Assembly (NCBI RefSeq): GCF_016861975.1
Contig: NZ_BOMB01000013.1
Location: 46,963 to 110,962 of the forward strand
DNA: 64,000 nt
Reading direction: 5' to 3'
Source of the DNA: Actinocatenispora rupis
GTDB lineage: Bacteria > Actinomycetota > Actinomycetes > Mycobacteriales > Micromonosporaceae
Shown here: piece by piece, positions 1 through 9,135 of the stretch
How the letters are laid out: every line of letters begins with the position of its first letter
How positions within the stretch are numbered: the stretch's first letter is position 1
Position numbers and translations under genes: made by a program
The notes under the pieces: model-generated
What the model was told of the DNA's origin: nothing
Seen by the model: only the letters and a program-made list of their open reading frames with translations
Databases searched by the model: none

Positions 1-2
1 TG

Positions 3-1109
3 GACGAGCCGGACAACTTCCTCGACGTACCGGCGAAGCGGCGGTTGGAGGAGCAGCTGAACGCCTCCGACAAGGCCGTCCTGTACGTGAGCCACGACCG
101 GGAGCTGCTGGCGAACACCGCGGACCGGGTGGTGGCCCTGGAGTCGGGCAGTTCGTGGACGCACGGCGGCGGGTTCGCGAGCTGGCACGAGGCCCGCGCC
201 GACCGGTACGAGCGGCTGGAGGAGCTGCGCCGCCGCTGGGACGAGGAGCACGCCAAGATCAAGCAGCTGGTGCTGATGTACCGGGAGAAGGCGAAGTACA
301 ACTCGGACATGGCGAGCCGGTTGCAGGCGGCGAAGACGCGGCTGGCGAAGTTCGAGGAGGCGGGGCCGCCGCCGGCGCCGCCGAAGGACCAGGACATCCG
401 GATGAACCTGCGCGGCGGCCGTACCGGCAAGCGGGCGGTGATCTGCACGGACCTGGCTCTGTCGAACCCGTCCGGCGAGACGCTGACCAGCGGTTTCGAC
501 ACCGAGATCTGGTACGGCGACCGGGTCGCGGTGCTCGGCGCGAACGGTACGGGCAAGTCGCACTTCCTGCGGCTGCTCGCGCTCGGCGGCACGGATCCGG
601 AGCCGGGCACCGTGCTCCCCGGTACGCATCTGGCGCCGGTGCCGCACACCGGCGTGGCGCGGCTCGGCGCCCGGGTGCGCCCGGGGCACTTCTCGCAGAC
701 GCACGACCGGCCGGAACTGGTCGGGCGGACGTTGCGGGACATCCTGTGGCGCGGGGACGAGAGGCGCGACGGCATGGACCGGTCGGCGGCGATGAAGGCG
801 CTCAGCCGGTACGAGCTGACGGGGCAGTCGGAGCAGGACTTCGGCACCCTGTCCGGCGGTCAGCAGGCGCGCTTCATGGTGCTGCTGCTGGAACTGTCCG
901 GGGCGACGTTGCTGCTGCTCGACGAGCCGACCGACAACCTCGACCTGGTCAGCGCGGAGGCGCTGGAGGAGGGCCTCCGGTCGTTCCAGGGCACGGTGCT
1001 CGCGGTGACGCACGACCGGTGGTTCACCCGCGGCTTCGACCGGTACCTGGTGTTCGGGAACGACGGTGCGGTGACGGAGACGGCCGAGCCCGTCTGGGAC
1101 GTACGGTGA
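3..1109 (+). CDS. ABC-F family ATPase, 3' part (5' end outside the window)
   Basis: The open frame enters from the left edge and ends at TGA 1107-1109. It begins in the Walker B of the first nucleotide-binding domain (LDEPDNFLD), runs through an H-loop (YVSHDRELL) and a charged helical linker, and then contains a complete second domain: Walker A GANGTGKS near visible residue 180, signature TLSGGQQARF, Walker B LLLLDEPTDNLD and H-loop VTHDRWF. Two ATPase domains joined by a linker with no membrane segments is the ABC-F (EttA/Uup/antibiotic-protection) layout. These proteins act at the ribosome rather than in transport. About 150-200 N-terminal residues are missing, so the subfamily and any antibiotic-resistance role cannot be decided. 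Confidence 0.93.
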   Translation, partial: DEPDNFLDVPAKRRLEEQLNASDKAVLYVSHDRELLANTADRVVALESGSSWTHGGGFASWHEARADRYERLEELRRRWDEEHAKIKQLVLMYREKAKYNSDMASRLQAAKTRLAKFEEAGPPPAPPKDQDIRMNLRGGRTGKRAVICTDLALSNPSGETLTSGFDTEIWYGDRVAVLGANGTGKSHFLRLLALGGTDPEPGTVLPGTHLAPVPHTGVARLGARVRPGHFSQTHDRPELVGRTLRDILWRGDERRDGMDRSAAMKALSRYELTGQSEQDFGTLSGGQQARFMVLLLELSGATLLLLDEPTDNLDLVSAEALEEGLRSFQGTVLAVTHDRWFTRGFDRYLVFGNDGAVTETAEPVWDVR

Positions 1110-1133
1110 CCGGCGTGTGCCGGTCCGGGACGA

Positions 1134-2441
1134 GTGAGTGACGATAGGGACATGTCCATCCCCCAACAGGCCGTCGAGCCGGACGAGTCGGGCACCCGTC
1201 TCACCCCGCCGGACCAGCAGCGCCCACGCCCCGACGACGTGTCCGAGGTGCTGCCGGTACGGATGACCGCCGACGACGCCGACGAGCCGTACGACGTGGT
1301 CGACGCGCTGAGCCTGATGCGCTTCATCAGCGGGGAGCAGCCGCACGCGCGCACGAAGCGGCTGGAGCGGATCAAGCCGGAGGCGTCGCTGCTGCCCGAG
1401 GGCGCCCGCCTGCTGCGTACGGTGCACGAGGACTCGCGGCAGTCCCGGCTCGCAGTCGGCGACGGCTGGACGCTGCGGGCGGTGCGCTGGCGTAGCGGCG
1501 GCGGCGAGGTGACCGTCACCGCGACCACCGAGGACCTGGCCGTCTCCGTACTGGAGCGGGCGGTGGACGGGGTGGCCGCGGAGCCGTCGCCCGAGCCGGA
1601 CACCGTCGAGATCGGTTTCTGGTACCACTCGTCGCGGCACGGGGCGTACCGGACGGCGCGCGGGATCGGTACGAGCGAGTGGGCGGACATCACGCGGAAC
1701 TACTCGCGCCCGGTGTCCGAGGCGCTGGCGAAGCTGATGACGGTCACCCCGGACTCGGTCAACGGCCGGCTGCTGCTCCTGCACGGCCCGCCCGGTACGG
1801 GCAAGACGACGGCGTTGCGGGCGCTGGCCCGGTCGTGGCGTTCGTGGTGCCAGGTCGACTGCGTACTCGACCCGGAGAAGCTGTTCGCGGAGCCGAGTTA
1901 CCTGATGGACCTGGTCATCGGGGACGACAACGACGAGGACGGCAAGTTCCGGCTGCTGTTGCTGGAGGACTGCGACGAGCTGATCCGCGGCGAGGCGAAG
2001 TACGCGACGGGTCAGGCGCTGTCGCGGCTGCTCAACCTGACCGACGGGCTGCTCGGCCAGGGCCGCAACGTGCTCGTCGGCATCACCACCAACGAGGACC
2101 TGCAACAGCTCCACCCCGCCGTCGTACGCCCGGGTCGGTGCCTGGCGCAGATCGAGGTCGGCCCGCTGACCGCGGACGAGGCGCAGGCGTGGCTCGGCGA
2201 CGCGGCGAAGGCACCGGCGACCGGCGCCACGCTGGCCGAGCTGTTCGCGCTGCGCGCCGGGCGTCCGCCGGTGGAGCTGCGCCGTCCGCCCCGAGCCGGC
2301 CGGCGGCTTCTACCTCTGACGCGGCGTGATCGCCGGTTCTGGGGGTACCCGTCCAAGATCGACTGGTTGCGGTCTGTGGTCGGGACGGTCGGGAACGGCG
2401 TGGTTGAGCCGTTTCAGCGTGCGGGACGTCACTGTTCGTGA
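1134..2441 (+). CDS. DUF5925-type AAA ATPase, copy 1, frameshifted C-terminus
   Basis: Soluble AAA ATPase: Walker [16 protein letters not shown], Walker [12 protein letters not shown], sensor-1 region ITTNEDLQQLHPAVVRPGR with a candidate arginine finger. The N-terminal part ([15 protein letters not shown], then [19 protein letters not shown]) matches copy 2 and, from memory, the actinobacterial DUF5925 family, whose job is unknown. The start may be GTG 1134 or ATG 1152; neither has a strong ribosome binding site. The frame runs to 2441 with an unrelated tail. Removing one C from the CCCC run at 2289-2292 restores RRPPEPAGGFYL-stop at 2319, matching the PAGGFYL end of copy 2. Either the assembly has a base error or the last dozen residues really differ. 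The ATPase core is intact. Confidence 0.85.
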   Translation: MSDDRDMSIPQQAVEPDESGTRLTPPDQQRPRPDDVSEVLPVRMTADDADEPYDVVDALSLMRFISGEQPHARTKRLERIKPEASLLPEGARLLRTVHEDSRQSRLAVGDGWTLRAVRWRSGGGEVTVTATTEDLAVSVLERAVDGVAAEPSPEPDTVEIGFWYHSSRHGAYRTARGIGTSEWADITRNYSRPVSEALAKLMTVTPDSVNGRLLLLHGPPGTGKTTALRALARSWRSWCQVDCVLDPEKLFAEPSYLMDLVIGDDNDEDGKFRLLLLEDCDELIRGEAKYATGQALSRLLNLTDGLLGQGRNVLVGITTNEDLQQLHPAVVRPGRCLAQIEVGPLTADEAQAWLGDAAKAPATGATLAELFALRAGRPPVELRRPPRAGRRLLPLTRRDRRFWGYPSKIDWLRSVVGTVGNGVVEPFQRAGRHCS

Positions 2442-2469
2442 TGGCCGAGGTGCTGACACCATCGGAGAG

Positions 2470-3600
2470 GTGAGCACCCCCCGTGAGTTGACCGTGCCCT
2501 CCGCCAGCGTCGATCCCGTACGGACGCTGCCGATCGTGGTCCACATGGACGACGCCGACACCACGTACGACGTGGTCGACGCGCTGTCGCTGACGCCGTT
2601 CGCGGACGGGGCGCAGCCGTGGGCCAGGACCGCCCGGCTGGACCACATCCGGCCGGACGCGTCGCTGCTGCCGCCCGGCGCGGTCCCGGTACGCCAGGCG
2701 GCCGGTGACCGTCGGGAGGCGCTGCTCGCGACCGGCGAGGGCTGGACGCTGCGCGCCGTACGGTGGCGTGGGGGTGGCGGCGAGGTGACCGTCACCGCGA
2801 TCAGCGACGAGCTGGCCCGGTCCGTGCTCGCCTCCGCCACCAGCGACGCCGCGTCGACACCGGTGGACGCCGAGGACGGCGCGGTCGACCTGGGCTTCTG
2901 GTACCACTCGGCGCGGCGCGGCGGGTACCGCACCGTACGGTCCGTGGACGCGCCGAGCTGGCTGGACATCCGCGCCAACTACGCCGGTACGGTCGCGGCC
3001 GCGCTCGACCGGGTGATGGCGTTCCGGCCGGGGCCGACGACGGGCCGGCTGATGCTGATGCACGGCGAGCCCGGTACGGGCAAGACGACGGCGCTGCGGT
3101 CGCTGGCCCGGCAGTGGCACGACTGGTGCCAGGTCGACTGCGTACTCGACCCGGAGCACCTGTTCGCCGACCCCGGGTACCTGATGGACGTCGTACTCGG
3201 GGACGGCGAGGAGGAGGACGACGGCCGCTGGCGGCTGCTGCTGCTGGAGGACTGCGACGAGCTGATCCGCGGCGACGCCAAGCGCACCAGCGGTCAGGCG
3301 CTCGCCCGGCTGCTGAACCTGACGGACGGGCTGCTGGGCCAGTCCCGCCGGGTACTCGTCGCGATCACCACGAACGAGGACCTGTCCCGCCTGCACCCGG
3401 CGGTCACCCGGCCGGGCCGCTGCCTGGCCCGGGTGGAGATCGGTGCGCTGCCGCGCGAGGAGGCCACCCGCTGGCTCGGCGGCGCCGGCGAGGTCGGCCC
3501 GGACGGCGCGACCCTGGCCGAACTGTTCGCGCTGCGCGACGGTGCCGACCCGGTCGGCGTGACCCGCGCCGCCCGCCCGGCCGGCGGCTTCTACCTCTGA
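2470..3600 (+). CDS. DUF5925-type AAA ATPase, copy 2
   Basis: Intact paralogue of the preceding gene. It shows [18 protein letters not shown] at the N-terminus, Walker [16 protein letters not shown], Walker [12 protein letters not shown], and [19 protein letters not shown] for sensor 1 and the arginine finger; it ends PAGGFYL. GTG 2470 is preferred because GGAG lies just upstream and the longer frame starting near 2326 overlaps the end of copy 1; ATG 2545 is a shorter alternative. The two copies lie 28-150 nt apart in the same direction, so they probably arose by tandem duplication and may be co-transcribed. The substrate is unknown; AAA proteins of this compact form usually remodel or unfold a partner, which is inference here. 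Confidence 0.9.
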   Translation: MSTPRELTVPSASVDPVRTLPIVVHMDDADTTYDVVDALSLTPFADGAQPWARTARLDHIRPDASLLPPGAVPVRQAAGDRREALLATGEGWTLRAVRWRGGGGEVTVTAISDELARSVLASATSDAASTPVDAEDGAVDLGFWYHSARRGGYRTVRSVDAPSWLDIRANYAGTVAAALDRVMAFRPGPTTGRLMLMHGEPGTGKTTALRSLARQWHDWCQVDCVLDPEHLFADPGYLMDVVLGDGEEEDDGRWRLLLLEDCDELIRGDAKRTSGQALARLLNLTDGLLGQSRRVLVAITTNEDLSRLHPAVTRPGRCLARVEIGALPREEATRWLGGAGEVGPDGATLAELFALRDGADPVGVTRAARPAGGFYL

Positions 3601-3605
3601 CCGCG

Positions 3606-3636
3606 CCGCTTTCCCTTGTACTACAAGGGAAAGCGG
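3606..3636. terminator. Perfect 15-bp palindrome after AAA ATPase, likely terminator or operator
   Basis: The arm ccgctttcccttgta is followed by one base and then its exact reverse complement. It starts 6 nt after the stop at 3600. No T-run follows, which is usual for actinobacterial terminators. A related motif with the core CTTG-GTAC-CAAGGGAAA follows guaB3 near 50012. A protein-binding site is the main alternative, since the dyad is almost continuous. Confidence 0.55.
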
Positions 3637-3886
3637 ACGCTGGCCGTCATCGCCGTGTCCTCGTGTGCGAGGTCGCGGCAGTACGGTCGCCGGCGTGGTC
3701 CGCCGCCCGAACCGGGTACGAAGGATCGGTCCGGGAAACGTCCCGACGACTGCCGCGTCGGCGCCGGAAACCCTGCCCCGCAAGCGATCCAGCGACGCCC
3801 AACAGTGCGGCGCGCCGGCCACCGGGAGCAGCGCGGTCGGCCGTCACCGGCCCGCGGGTGCCGGCCGCGCCGCGCCGGCGACCGGA

Positions 3887-3925
3887 CGGTACGGGGCGCG
3901 GCGATGCGCACCGCGCCCCGTACCG
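3887..3925 (-). terminator. Terminator hairpin of MFS gene
   Basis: Arms of 15 nt (3887-3901 and 3911-3925, left arm cggtacggggcgcgg) are exactly complementary around the 9-nt loop cgatgcgca. The hairpin ends one base before the reverse-strand stop codon of the MFS gene (3927-3929), so it lies directly downstream in the transcript. Confidence 0.7.
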
Positions 3926-3926
3926 G

Positions 3927-5213
3927 TCAGGTCACCGCCTTCTCGGCGACCGCGGACGCCGCCCTGGTACCGAAGGCGATGCCGCGGGCCTCCTTGCCGA
4001 TGGCGGTCAGCACGATCACCGCCACGAACACCGGGACGATCGTGGCCGCCAGGGCGAACGGATACCCGTGCGTGGCGGCGAGGTGCTGCTGGATCGGCAG
4101 GTTGAGCGCCGCGAGCAGGTTCCCGAGCTGGTACGTCACGCCCGGGTAGAAGCCGCGGATCTCGTCCGGCGACAGTTCGGTCAGGTGTGCGGGGATGACG
4201 CCCCACGCGCCCTGCACCATCACCTGCATCAGGAACGAGCCGAGGCACAGCAGCGCCGCGGTCCGGGAGTACGCGAAGAGGGGGACGATGGGCAGGCCGA
4301 GTACGGCACAGAAGATGATCGAGACGCGCCGGCCGAACTTCTGCGACAGCGTGCCGACGAGGGTGCCGCCGAGGATCGCGCCGACGTTGTAGATGACGGC
4401 GATCCAGGTGGCGGTGGTCGCGCTGAGTCCGATCCCGCCGTTCCCGCTCTCCTTCAGGAACGTCGGGTAGACGTCCTGCGTGCCGTGGCTCATCCAGTTG
4501 AACGCGGTCATCAGCAGGACCAGGTAGATGAACCGGCGCAGCGTCTTCCAGTTGAAGAAGACCTGCGCGATGGTGGTCCTCGTGGCGCGGCGCCGCTCGA
4601 CGGCGGTCTCCCACACCTCCGACTCGCGTACGGACATGCGGACGATGAGGCTGATCAGCGCCGGCAGGATGGACAGCGCGAACATCCACCGCCAGGACAG
4701 CCCCAGCGTCGAGTGGATCAGCAGGAACGCCAGCGACGCGAGCAGGTAGCCGAAGGCGTACCCCTCCTGGAGGACGCCGGAGAAGAAGCCGCGGCGACCG
4801 GCCGGGATCTTCTCCATGGCGAGCGCGGCGCCGAGCCCCCACTCGCCACCCATGCCGATCCCGTACAGGAGGCGGAGGACGAGCAGGACGGTGAAGTTCG
4901 GCGCGAAGGCGCAGACGAAGCCGACCACCGCGTAGAAGCAGACGCAGGTGATGAGCGGCACCCGGCGGCCGACCCGGTCGGCCCACAGCCCGAACAGCGC
5001 GGCGCCGACGGGCCGCATGACGAGCGTCACCGTGGTGAGCACGGCGACCGCCTCCAGGGACATCGTGAAGTCCTTGGCGATCTCCGCGTACACCAGCACG
5101 ATGATGAAGTAGTCGAACGCGTCCATCGTCCAGCCGAGCAGTGCGGCGATGAACGAGCTGCGTTGGTCCCGGGTCAGTCGTTGCCGCCCGGCCGGCGTCG
5201 CCGCCGTGCTCAC
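3927..5213 (-). CDS. MFS transporter, sialate/lactate:H+ symporter-like
   Basis: A 428-residue, 12-helix major facilitator. It has [20 protein letters not shown] in helix 1, the MFS loop motif [13 protein letters not shown] between helices 2 and 3, and [17 protein letters not shown] in helix 4, which resembles the sialate/lactate:H+ and aromatic-acid:H+ symporter families. It probably takes up a small organic acid; the substrate cannot be read from sequence. Start GTG 5213 is chosen because GGGGAGGC precedes it; a longer frame to 5276 adds a charged non-membrane stretch. It is transcribed alone, away from rplM, with a palindrome at 5307-5320 in its upstream region and a hairpin directly after the stop. 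Confidence 0.88.
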   Translation of the reverse strand: MSTAATPAGRQRLTRDQRSSFIAALLGWTMDAFDYFIIVLVYAEIAKDFTMSLEAVAVLTTVTLVMRPVGAALFGLWADRVGRRVPLITCVCFYAVVGFVCAFAPNFTVLLVLRLLYGIGMGGEWGLGAALAMEKIPAGRRGFFSGVLQEGYAFGYLLASLAFLLIHSTLGLSWRWMFALSILPALISLIVRMSVRESEVWETAVERRRATRTTIAQVFFNWKTLRRFIYLVLLMTAFNWMSHGTQDVYPTFLKESGNGGIGLSATTATWIAVIYNVGAILGGTLVGTLSQKFGRRVSIIFCAVLGLPIVPLFAYSRTAALLCLGSFLMQVMVQGAWGVIPAHLTELSPDEIRGFYPGVTYQLGNLLAALNLPIQQHLAATHGYPFALAATIVPVFVAVIVLTAIGKEARGIAFGTRAASAVAEKAVT

Positions 5214-5306
5214 GGTGCCTCCCCGGAACGACGTGCCACGGCTCTGCCCATCGAGCTCACCTCCGCTTCGTTCCACGACCGCGGGTGCGTCGGATTTCGC
5301 ACGGTC

Positions 5307-5320
5307 CAGGATGCATCCTG
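5307..5320. promoter_or_regulatory. 14-bp palindrome, candidate operator for the MFS gene
   Basis: The sequence caggatgcatcctg is a perfect palindrome about 95 nt upstream of the MFS start, next to the AT-richer promoter-like stretch. No regulator gene is adjacent, so the cognate protein is unknown. Confidence 0.4.
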
Positions 5321-5516
5321 CTCCCCGAAACGATCTTTCGCATTATGTCGATCTTGGTTAACTTTTCTCCTGCTACGTGCCCGCTCCCGGCCGCCCGCGA
5401 CCCCGCCCGTTCCGCTGATCCGGCGCCACGGTGACCCACGTCGCGGCGGTACGGTGACTGCCGGGGGCGGCGCCGTCGGGCGCTCAGGTACCCTGGGACG
5501 CCGGAGCGGGGTCACT

Positions 5517-5546
5517 TTGACCGTGCCGGAAGCCGCCAGGTATCGT
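5517..5546 (+). promoter_or_regulatory. rplM-rpsI promoter
   Basis: A -35 box TTGACC (5517-5522) and a -10 box TATCGT (5541-5546) are separated by 18 bp, about 100 nt before the rplM start. Both are close to the actinobacterial housekeeping consensus. Confidence 0.6.
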
Positions 5547-5645
5547 TGTGGGCTGTTGCGTGTACCGTCCGCACGCCCGACTCAGGGCGTCGATACCTTC
5601 AGGCGGCCGCACCCCGAGACACCGACGACGAGACAAGGTAAACCT

Positions 5646-6089
5646 GTGCGTACGTACAGCCCCAAGCCGGGCGAGATTGCGCGCCAGTGGCACGTCATCG
5701 ACGCCACGGACGTCGTGCTCGGCCGCCTCGCCAGCCAGACCGCTCAGCTCCTGCGCGGCAAGCACAAGCCGACCTTCGCGCCGCACATGGACACCGGCGA
5801 CTTCGTGATCATCGTGAACGCGAGCAAGGTGGCCCTGACCGGCAACAAGCGCGAGCAGAAGGTGGCCTACCGCCACTCCGGCTACCCGGGCGGCCTCAAG
5901 CAGGTCGGCTACACCGAGCTGCTGGAGAAGCGCCCGGAGCGGGCCGTCGAGCTCGCCGTCAAGGGCATGCTCCCGCACAACCGGCTCAGCCGTCAGATCC
6001 TCAAGAAGCTGAAGATCTACGCCGGCCCGGAGCACCCGCACTCGGCGCAGCAGCCGACCCCGTTCGAGATCACCCAGATCGCGCAGTAG
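5646..6089 (+). CDS. rplM: 50S ribosomal protein L13
   Basis: A 147-residue protein of normal L13 length: begins [20 protein letters not shown], has [20 protein letters not shown], and the conserved [19 protein letters not shown] near the C-terminus. L13 is an early-assembly component of the large ribosomal subunit. GTG 5646 is chosen because it gives the family's usual N-terminus; the open frame itself extends far upstream only because stops are rare in GC-rich DNA. rpsI follows after 13 nt, the normal L13-S9 operon. Confidence 0.98.
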   Translation: MRTYSPKPGEIARQWHVIDATDVVLGRLASQTAQLLRGKHKPTFAPHMDTGDFVIIVNASKVALTGNKREQKVAYRHSGYPGGLKQVGYTELLEKRPERAVELAVKGMLPHNRLSRQILKKLKIYAGPEHPHSAQQPTPFEITQIAQ

Positions 6090-6102
6090 GGCAGGAGTAA
6101 GC

Positions 6103-6555
6103 GTGACCAGCGCCATCGAAGAGACAGTCGCCGAGGTCGTCGAGCCCGTCCCGACGCCGCGCGCCGCCGACCGCCCGGTGCAGACCGTGGGCCGCCGCAA
6201 GGAGGCCATCGTCCGGGTCCGCCTGGTTCCCGGCACCGGCCAGTTCAAGCTCAACGGCCGCACCCTGGAGGAGTACTTCCCGAGCAAGGTCAGCCAGCAG
6301 CTCGTCAAGGAGCCGCTGGTGACCTCCGAGCGGGTCGAGGCGTACGACGTGCACGCCAACCTCAAGGGCGGCGGCATCACCGGGCAGGCCGGCGCGCTGC
6401 GCCTGGCGATCGCCCGCGCCCTGTGCGAGGTCGACCCCGACCACCGCCCGGCGCTGAAGAAGGCCGGCTTCCTGACGCGTGACGACCGCGCCGTCGAGTC
6501 GAAGAAGTACGGCCTGAAGAAGGCGCGCAAGGCGCCTCAGTACTCCAAGCGGTAG
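6103..6555 (+). CDS. rpsI: 30S ribosomal protein S9
   Basis: A 150-residue S9. The core [20 protein letters not shown], the [19 protein letters not shown] region and the basic tail ending [12 protein letters not shown] are all present; the SKR tail reaches P-site tRNA in known ribosomes. The acidic N-terminal extension of about 25 residues is common in actinobacterial S9. Second gene of the rplM operon, followed by a strong hairpin. Confidence 0.98.
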   Translation: MTSAIEETVAEVVEPVPTPRAADRPVQTVGRRKEAIVRVRLVPGTGQFKLNGRTLEEYFPSKVSQQLVKEPLVTSERVEAYDVHANLKGGGITGQAGALRLAIARALCEVDPDHRPALKKAGFLTRDDRAVESKKYGLKKARKAPQYSKR

Positions 6556-6587
6556 TTTGTGGTCCGGCCTTTCCGCCGGATCCTGTC

Positions 6588-6620
6588 TCGGCCGGACACG
6601 TCTGCATCGTGTCCGGCCGA
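6588..6620 (+). terminator. Terminator after rpsI
   Basis: The arms tcggccggacac (6588-6599) and gtgtccggccga (6609-6620) are perfectly complementary over 12 bp around a 9-nt loop, 33 nt after the rpsI stop and before glmM. Confidence 0.8.
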
Positions 6621-6687
6621 ACTGCTGTTCGGGGAAAGTAGCCTGCGGTTGAACGGGCGCTGACGACTTCGATAGCGAGGGGTGTGC

Positions 6688-8034
6688 ATGGCTCGGTTGT
6701 TCGGTACCGACGGGGTGCGTGGGCTCGCCAACACCGAGCTGACGCCCGAGCTGGCGGTCGGCGTCGCGGTGTCCGCCGCGCACGTACTGGGCGTCGGGTC
6801 GGAGGACGGGGCGCGACCGCTGGCCGTGGTCGGCCGGGATCCGCGGGCCAGCGGCGACATGCTGGAGGCCGCCGTGGTGGCGGGTCTCACCAGCGCCGGC
6901 ACCGACGTGCTGCGCGTCGGTGTACTGCCCACCCCCGCGGTCGCCGACCTGGTCGCGTCGACCGGCGCACACTTCGGTGTGGTGCTGTCCGCGAGCCACA
7001 ACCCGATGCCGGACAACGGGATCAAGCTGTTCGGGGCCGGTGGGCACAAGCTGCCCGACGAGGTCGAGGAGCAGATCGAGAAGCTGGTCGAGGCACCCGA
7101 CTCGTGGACCCGCCCGACCGGCGCGGGCATCGGCCGGATCCGGGAGTACGAGGCGGGCGCGGAGACGTACGTCGGGCATCTGCTGGCGACGCTGCCGCAC
7201 CGGCTGGACGGCCTCACGGTCGTGGTGGACTGCGCCAACGGGGCGGCGTCCGCGGTCAGCCCGCTGGTGTACGAGCGGGCCGGGGCGACGGTCATCGCGA
7301 TCCACGCCGAGCCCGACGGGCTCAACATCAACGACAAGTGTGGTTCCACCCACCTCGACGACCTCCGCGCCGCGGTACGCGAGCACCGGGCGGACGTGGG
7401 CATCGCGCACGACGGTGACGCGGACCGCTGCCTGGCCGTGACCGCCGACGGCGAGACCGTCGACGGCGACCAGATCATGGGCATCCTCGCGCTGGGCATG
7501 AAGGACGCCGGCACGCTCACCGCCGACACGCTCGTCGTCACCGTGATGAGCAACCTGGGCCTGCACCTGGCCATGCACGAGCACGGCATCGAGGTGGCCA
7601 CCACCGCCGTCGGCGACCGGTACGTGCTGGAGGAGCTGCGGTCGCGTGGCCTCGCGCTCGGTGGCGAGCAGTCCGGCCACGTCGTCATGCCCGGGTACGC
7701 GACGACCGGTGACGGCACGCTGACCGCGCTGCACCTGCTCGCGCGGATGGCCGGGACCGGTCGCAGCCTGGCCGACCTGGCCGCCGTCGTACGGCCGCTG
7801 CCGCAGGTGCTGACGAACGTCCGGGTCGCGGACAAGACCGCCGCCACGGCGACGAAGGTCGTCGAGGCCGTGAGCGCCGCCGAGCAGGCCCTCGGTACGA
7901 CGGGCCGCGTGTTGCTGCGCCCCTCCGGTACGGAGCCGCTGATCCGGGTGATGGTGGAGGCGGAGACGCAGCGGCAGGCGGTCGAGACCGCCGAGTCCAT
8001 CGCGGCGACGGTCCGCGCCGTCAGCCCCGCCTGA
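6688..8034 (+). CDS. glmM: Phosphoglucosamine mutase
   Basis: A 448-residue enzyme converting glucosamine-6-phosphate to glucosamine-1-phosphate for UDP-GlcNAc and peptidoglycan. Motifs: [11 protein letters not shown] at the N-terminus, the phosphoserine loop [19 protein letters not shown], metal-binding DGDADRC, the sugar-binding loop GGEQSGHVV, and the phosphate-binding [15 protein letters not shown] 6688 gives the usual N-terminus; GTG 6682 lies two codons upstream. It acts just after GlmS, encoded about 2 kb downstream; the LysR/EamA pair separates them. Confidence 0.97.
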   Translation: MARLFGTDGVRGLANTELTPELAVGVAVSAAHVLGVGSEDGARPLAVVGRDPRASGDMLEAAVVAGLTSAGTDVLRVGVLPTPAVADLVASTGAHFGVVLSASHNPMPDNGIKLFGAGGHKLPDEVEEQIEKLVEAPDSWTRPTGAGIGRIREYEAGAETYVGHLLATLPHRLDGLTVVVDCANGAASAVSPLVYERAGATVIAIHAEPDGLNINDKCGSTHLDDLRAAVREHRADVGIAHDGDADRCLAVTADGETVDGDQIMGILALGMKDAGTLTADTLVVTVMSNLGLHLAMHEHGIEVATTAVGDRYVLEELRSRGLALGGEQSGHVVMPGYATTGDGTLTALHLLARMAGTGRSLADLAAVVRPLPQVLTNVRVADKTAATATKVVEAVSAAEQALGTTGRVLLRPSGTEPLIRVMVEAETQRQAVETAESIAATVRAVSPA

Positions 8035-8037
8035 CCC

Positions 8038-8154
8038 GGCCCCGGTACCCGAGCGGCAAGCGGTTTCCGGTGCTGTGCAACCGGTGCCGGTGTCAGTCGG
8101 CCCCGGTACCCGAGCGGCGAGAGGTTCCGGTGCTGTGCAACCGGTGTCAGTCGG
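8038..8154. repeat. Imperfect tandem duplication after glmM
   Basis: A 63-nt unit (8038-8100) is followed by a 56-nt copy (8099-8154). Both begin ggccccggtacccgagcggc and end caaccggtg...tcagtcgg; they differ by two short deletions and a few substitutions. The second copy runs over the stop codon of the reverse-strand LysR gene, so that gene's last codons lie in the duplicated DNA. Confidence 0.85.
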
Positions 8155-9064
8155 CGACGGTGGCGCGGAGGCGGGTGAGGAGTTCCTCGGTGAGGGGCGA
8201 GCGCCAGCGGTCGGTGGGGTGCACGGCGCCGACGTACCGGATGGGGGTGGGGTCGACGGGGCGGGCGACGAGTCCGCTCAGCGGCCCGGTGGTGCTGTCG
8301 GTGGCGAGGGCCACGGTGGGGACGAGGGCGACGCCCATGCCGGCGGCGACGACGGACTGCATGAACAGGTAGTCACTGGCGTAGCAGGCGACGCGGGGGC
8401 GGAAGCCGGCGACGGCGGCGTAGTGGTCGAGCATCTCGCCGACGTCCGCCCAGCCTTGTACCCAGGGCTCGGTGGCGAGGTCGGCGAGCCGTACGGTGCC
8501 GTGGTGCGCGAGCCGGTGGTCGGCGGGGAGTACGACGCGGACGGGGTCGCGGCGGAGCGGCACGTACCGGAGGGTGTCGCCGATGCCCCAGTCGTCGGGC
8601 GGCCGGGGCGTGGAGAAGTGGTAGACGACGGCGAGGTCGGCTTCGCCGCGCCGGACCATCGGTACGGCGGCGTGCGGTTCGGCTTCCATCACCTTGACCT
8701 CGGCGTTCGGGCGGTCGGTGGCGAGTCCGCTGACGGCTTCGGGGAGGAGCCGTTGGCCGGCGGAGGCGAACGTGGCGACGGCGAGGCTGCCGCGGTCGCC
8801 GGCGGCGATGTCGGCGACGTGACGCTCCGCTTTGGCGAGTTCGGCGGCGATGGTGTCGGCAGCGGCGACGAGCCGGCGGCCGGGCGCGGTGAGTGTGATC
8901 CCCGTCGTACGGCGCTCGACGAGGGGCGCTCCGACCTGCCGTTCGAGCGCCGCGACCTGCTGTGACACCGCGGACGGGGTGATTCGGAGCTGGCGGGCGG
9001 CGGCGGCCATGCTGCCGCGTGCGGCGGCGGCGCGCAGCACCATGAGCCGGGGTACGTCGATCAT
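8147..9064 (-). CDS. LysR-family transcriptional regulator
   Basis: 305 residues. The N-terminal winged helix (LRAAAARGSMAAAARQLRIT, then PSAVSQQVAALERQVGAPL) is typical LysR, followed by a periplasmic-binding-like effector domain. It is divergent from an EamA transporter gene 71 nt away, the classic arrangement in which a LysR protein controls its neighbour; that link is inference. The C-terminal codons lie in the duplicated segment at 8099-8154. Confidence 0.92.
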   Translation of the reverse strand: MIDVPRLMVLRAAAARGSMAAAARQLRITPSAVSQQVAALERQVGAPLVERRTTGITLTAPGRRLVAAADTIAAELAKAERHVADIAAGDRGSLAVATFASAGQRLLPEAVSGLATDRPNAEVKVMEAEPHAAVPMVRRGEADLAVVYHFSTPRPPDDWGIGDTLRYVPLRRDPVRVVLPADHRLAHHGTVRLADLATEPWVQGWADVGEMLDHYAAVAGFRPRVACYASDYLFMQSVVAAGMGVALVPTVALATDSTTGPLSGLVARPVDPTPIRYVGAVHPTDRWRSPLTEELLTRLRATVAD

Positions 9065-9135
9065 CAGTCCTGCTTAACACCCCTCACCGGATTCGGCTCT
9101 ACTCCTGGCGACGGATTCGACGGAGAGTTGCTGCC

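Larger units (their letters stand above)
3601..3926. other. Non-coding gap between convergent AAA ATPase and MFS genes
   Basis: About 325 nt with no convincing gene. It holds a perfect inverted repeat right after the AAA stop codon (3606-3636) and a long GC hairpin right after the MFS stop codon (3887-3925), which fits termination of two convergent transcripts. I see nothing recognisable between them. Confidence 0.7.
5214..5645. other. Divergent promoter region, MFS gene and rplM operon
   Basis: A 432-nt non-coding region. The MFS side has a locally AT-richer stretch (about 5320-5370) and a perfect 14-bp palindrome (5307-5320). The rplM side has a recognisable promoter at 5517-5546 and a leader of about 100 nt. 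Nothing else was recognised. Confidence 0.6.

Noticed and set aside
2763..5645. Very long open frame upstream of and in phase with rplM
   Set aside because: It runs antisense through the MFS gene and out of frame through the AAA gene, has an arginine/glycine-rich composition, and is explained by few stops in GC-rich DNA. Only the last 147 codons are L13.
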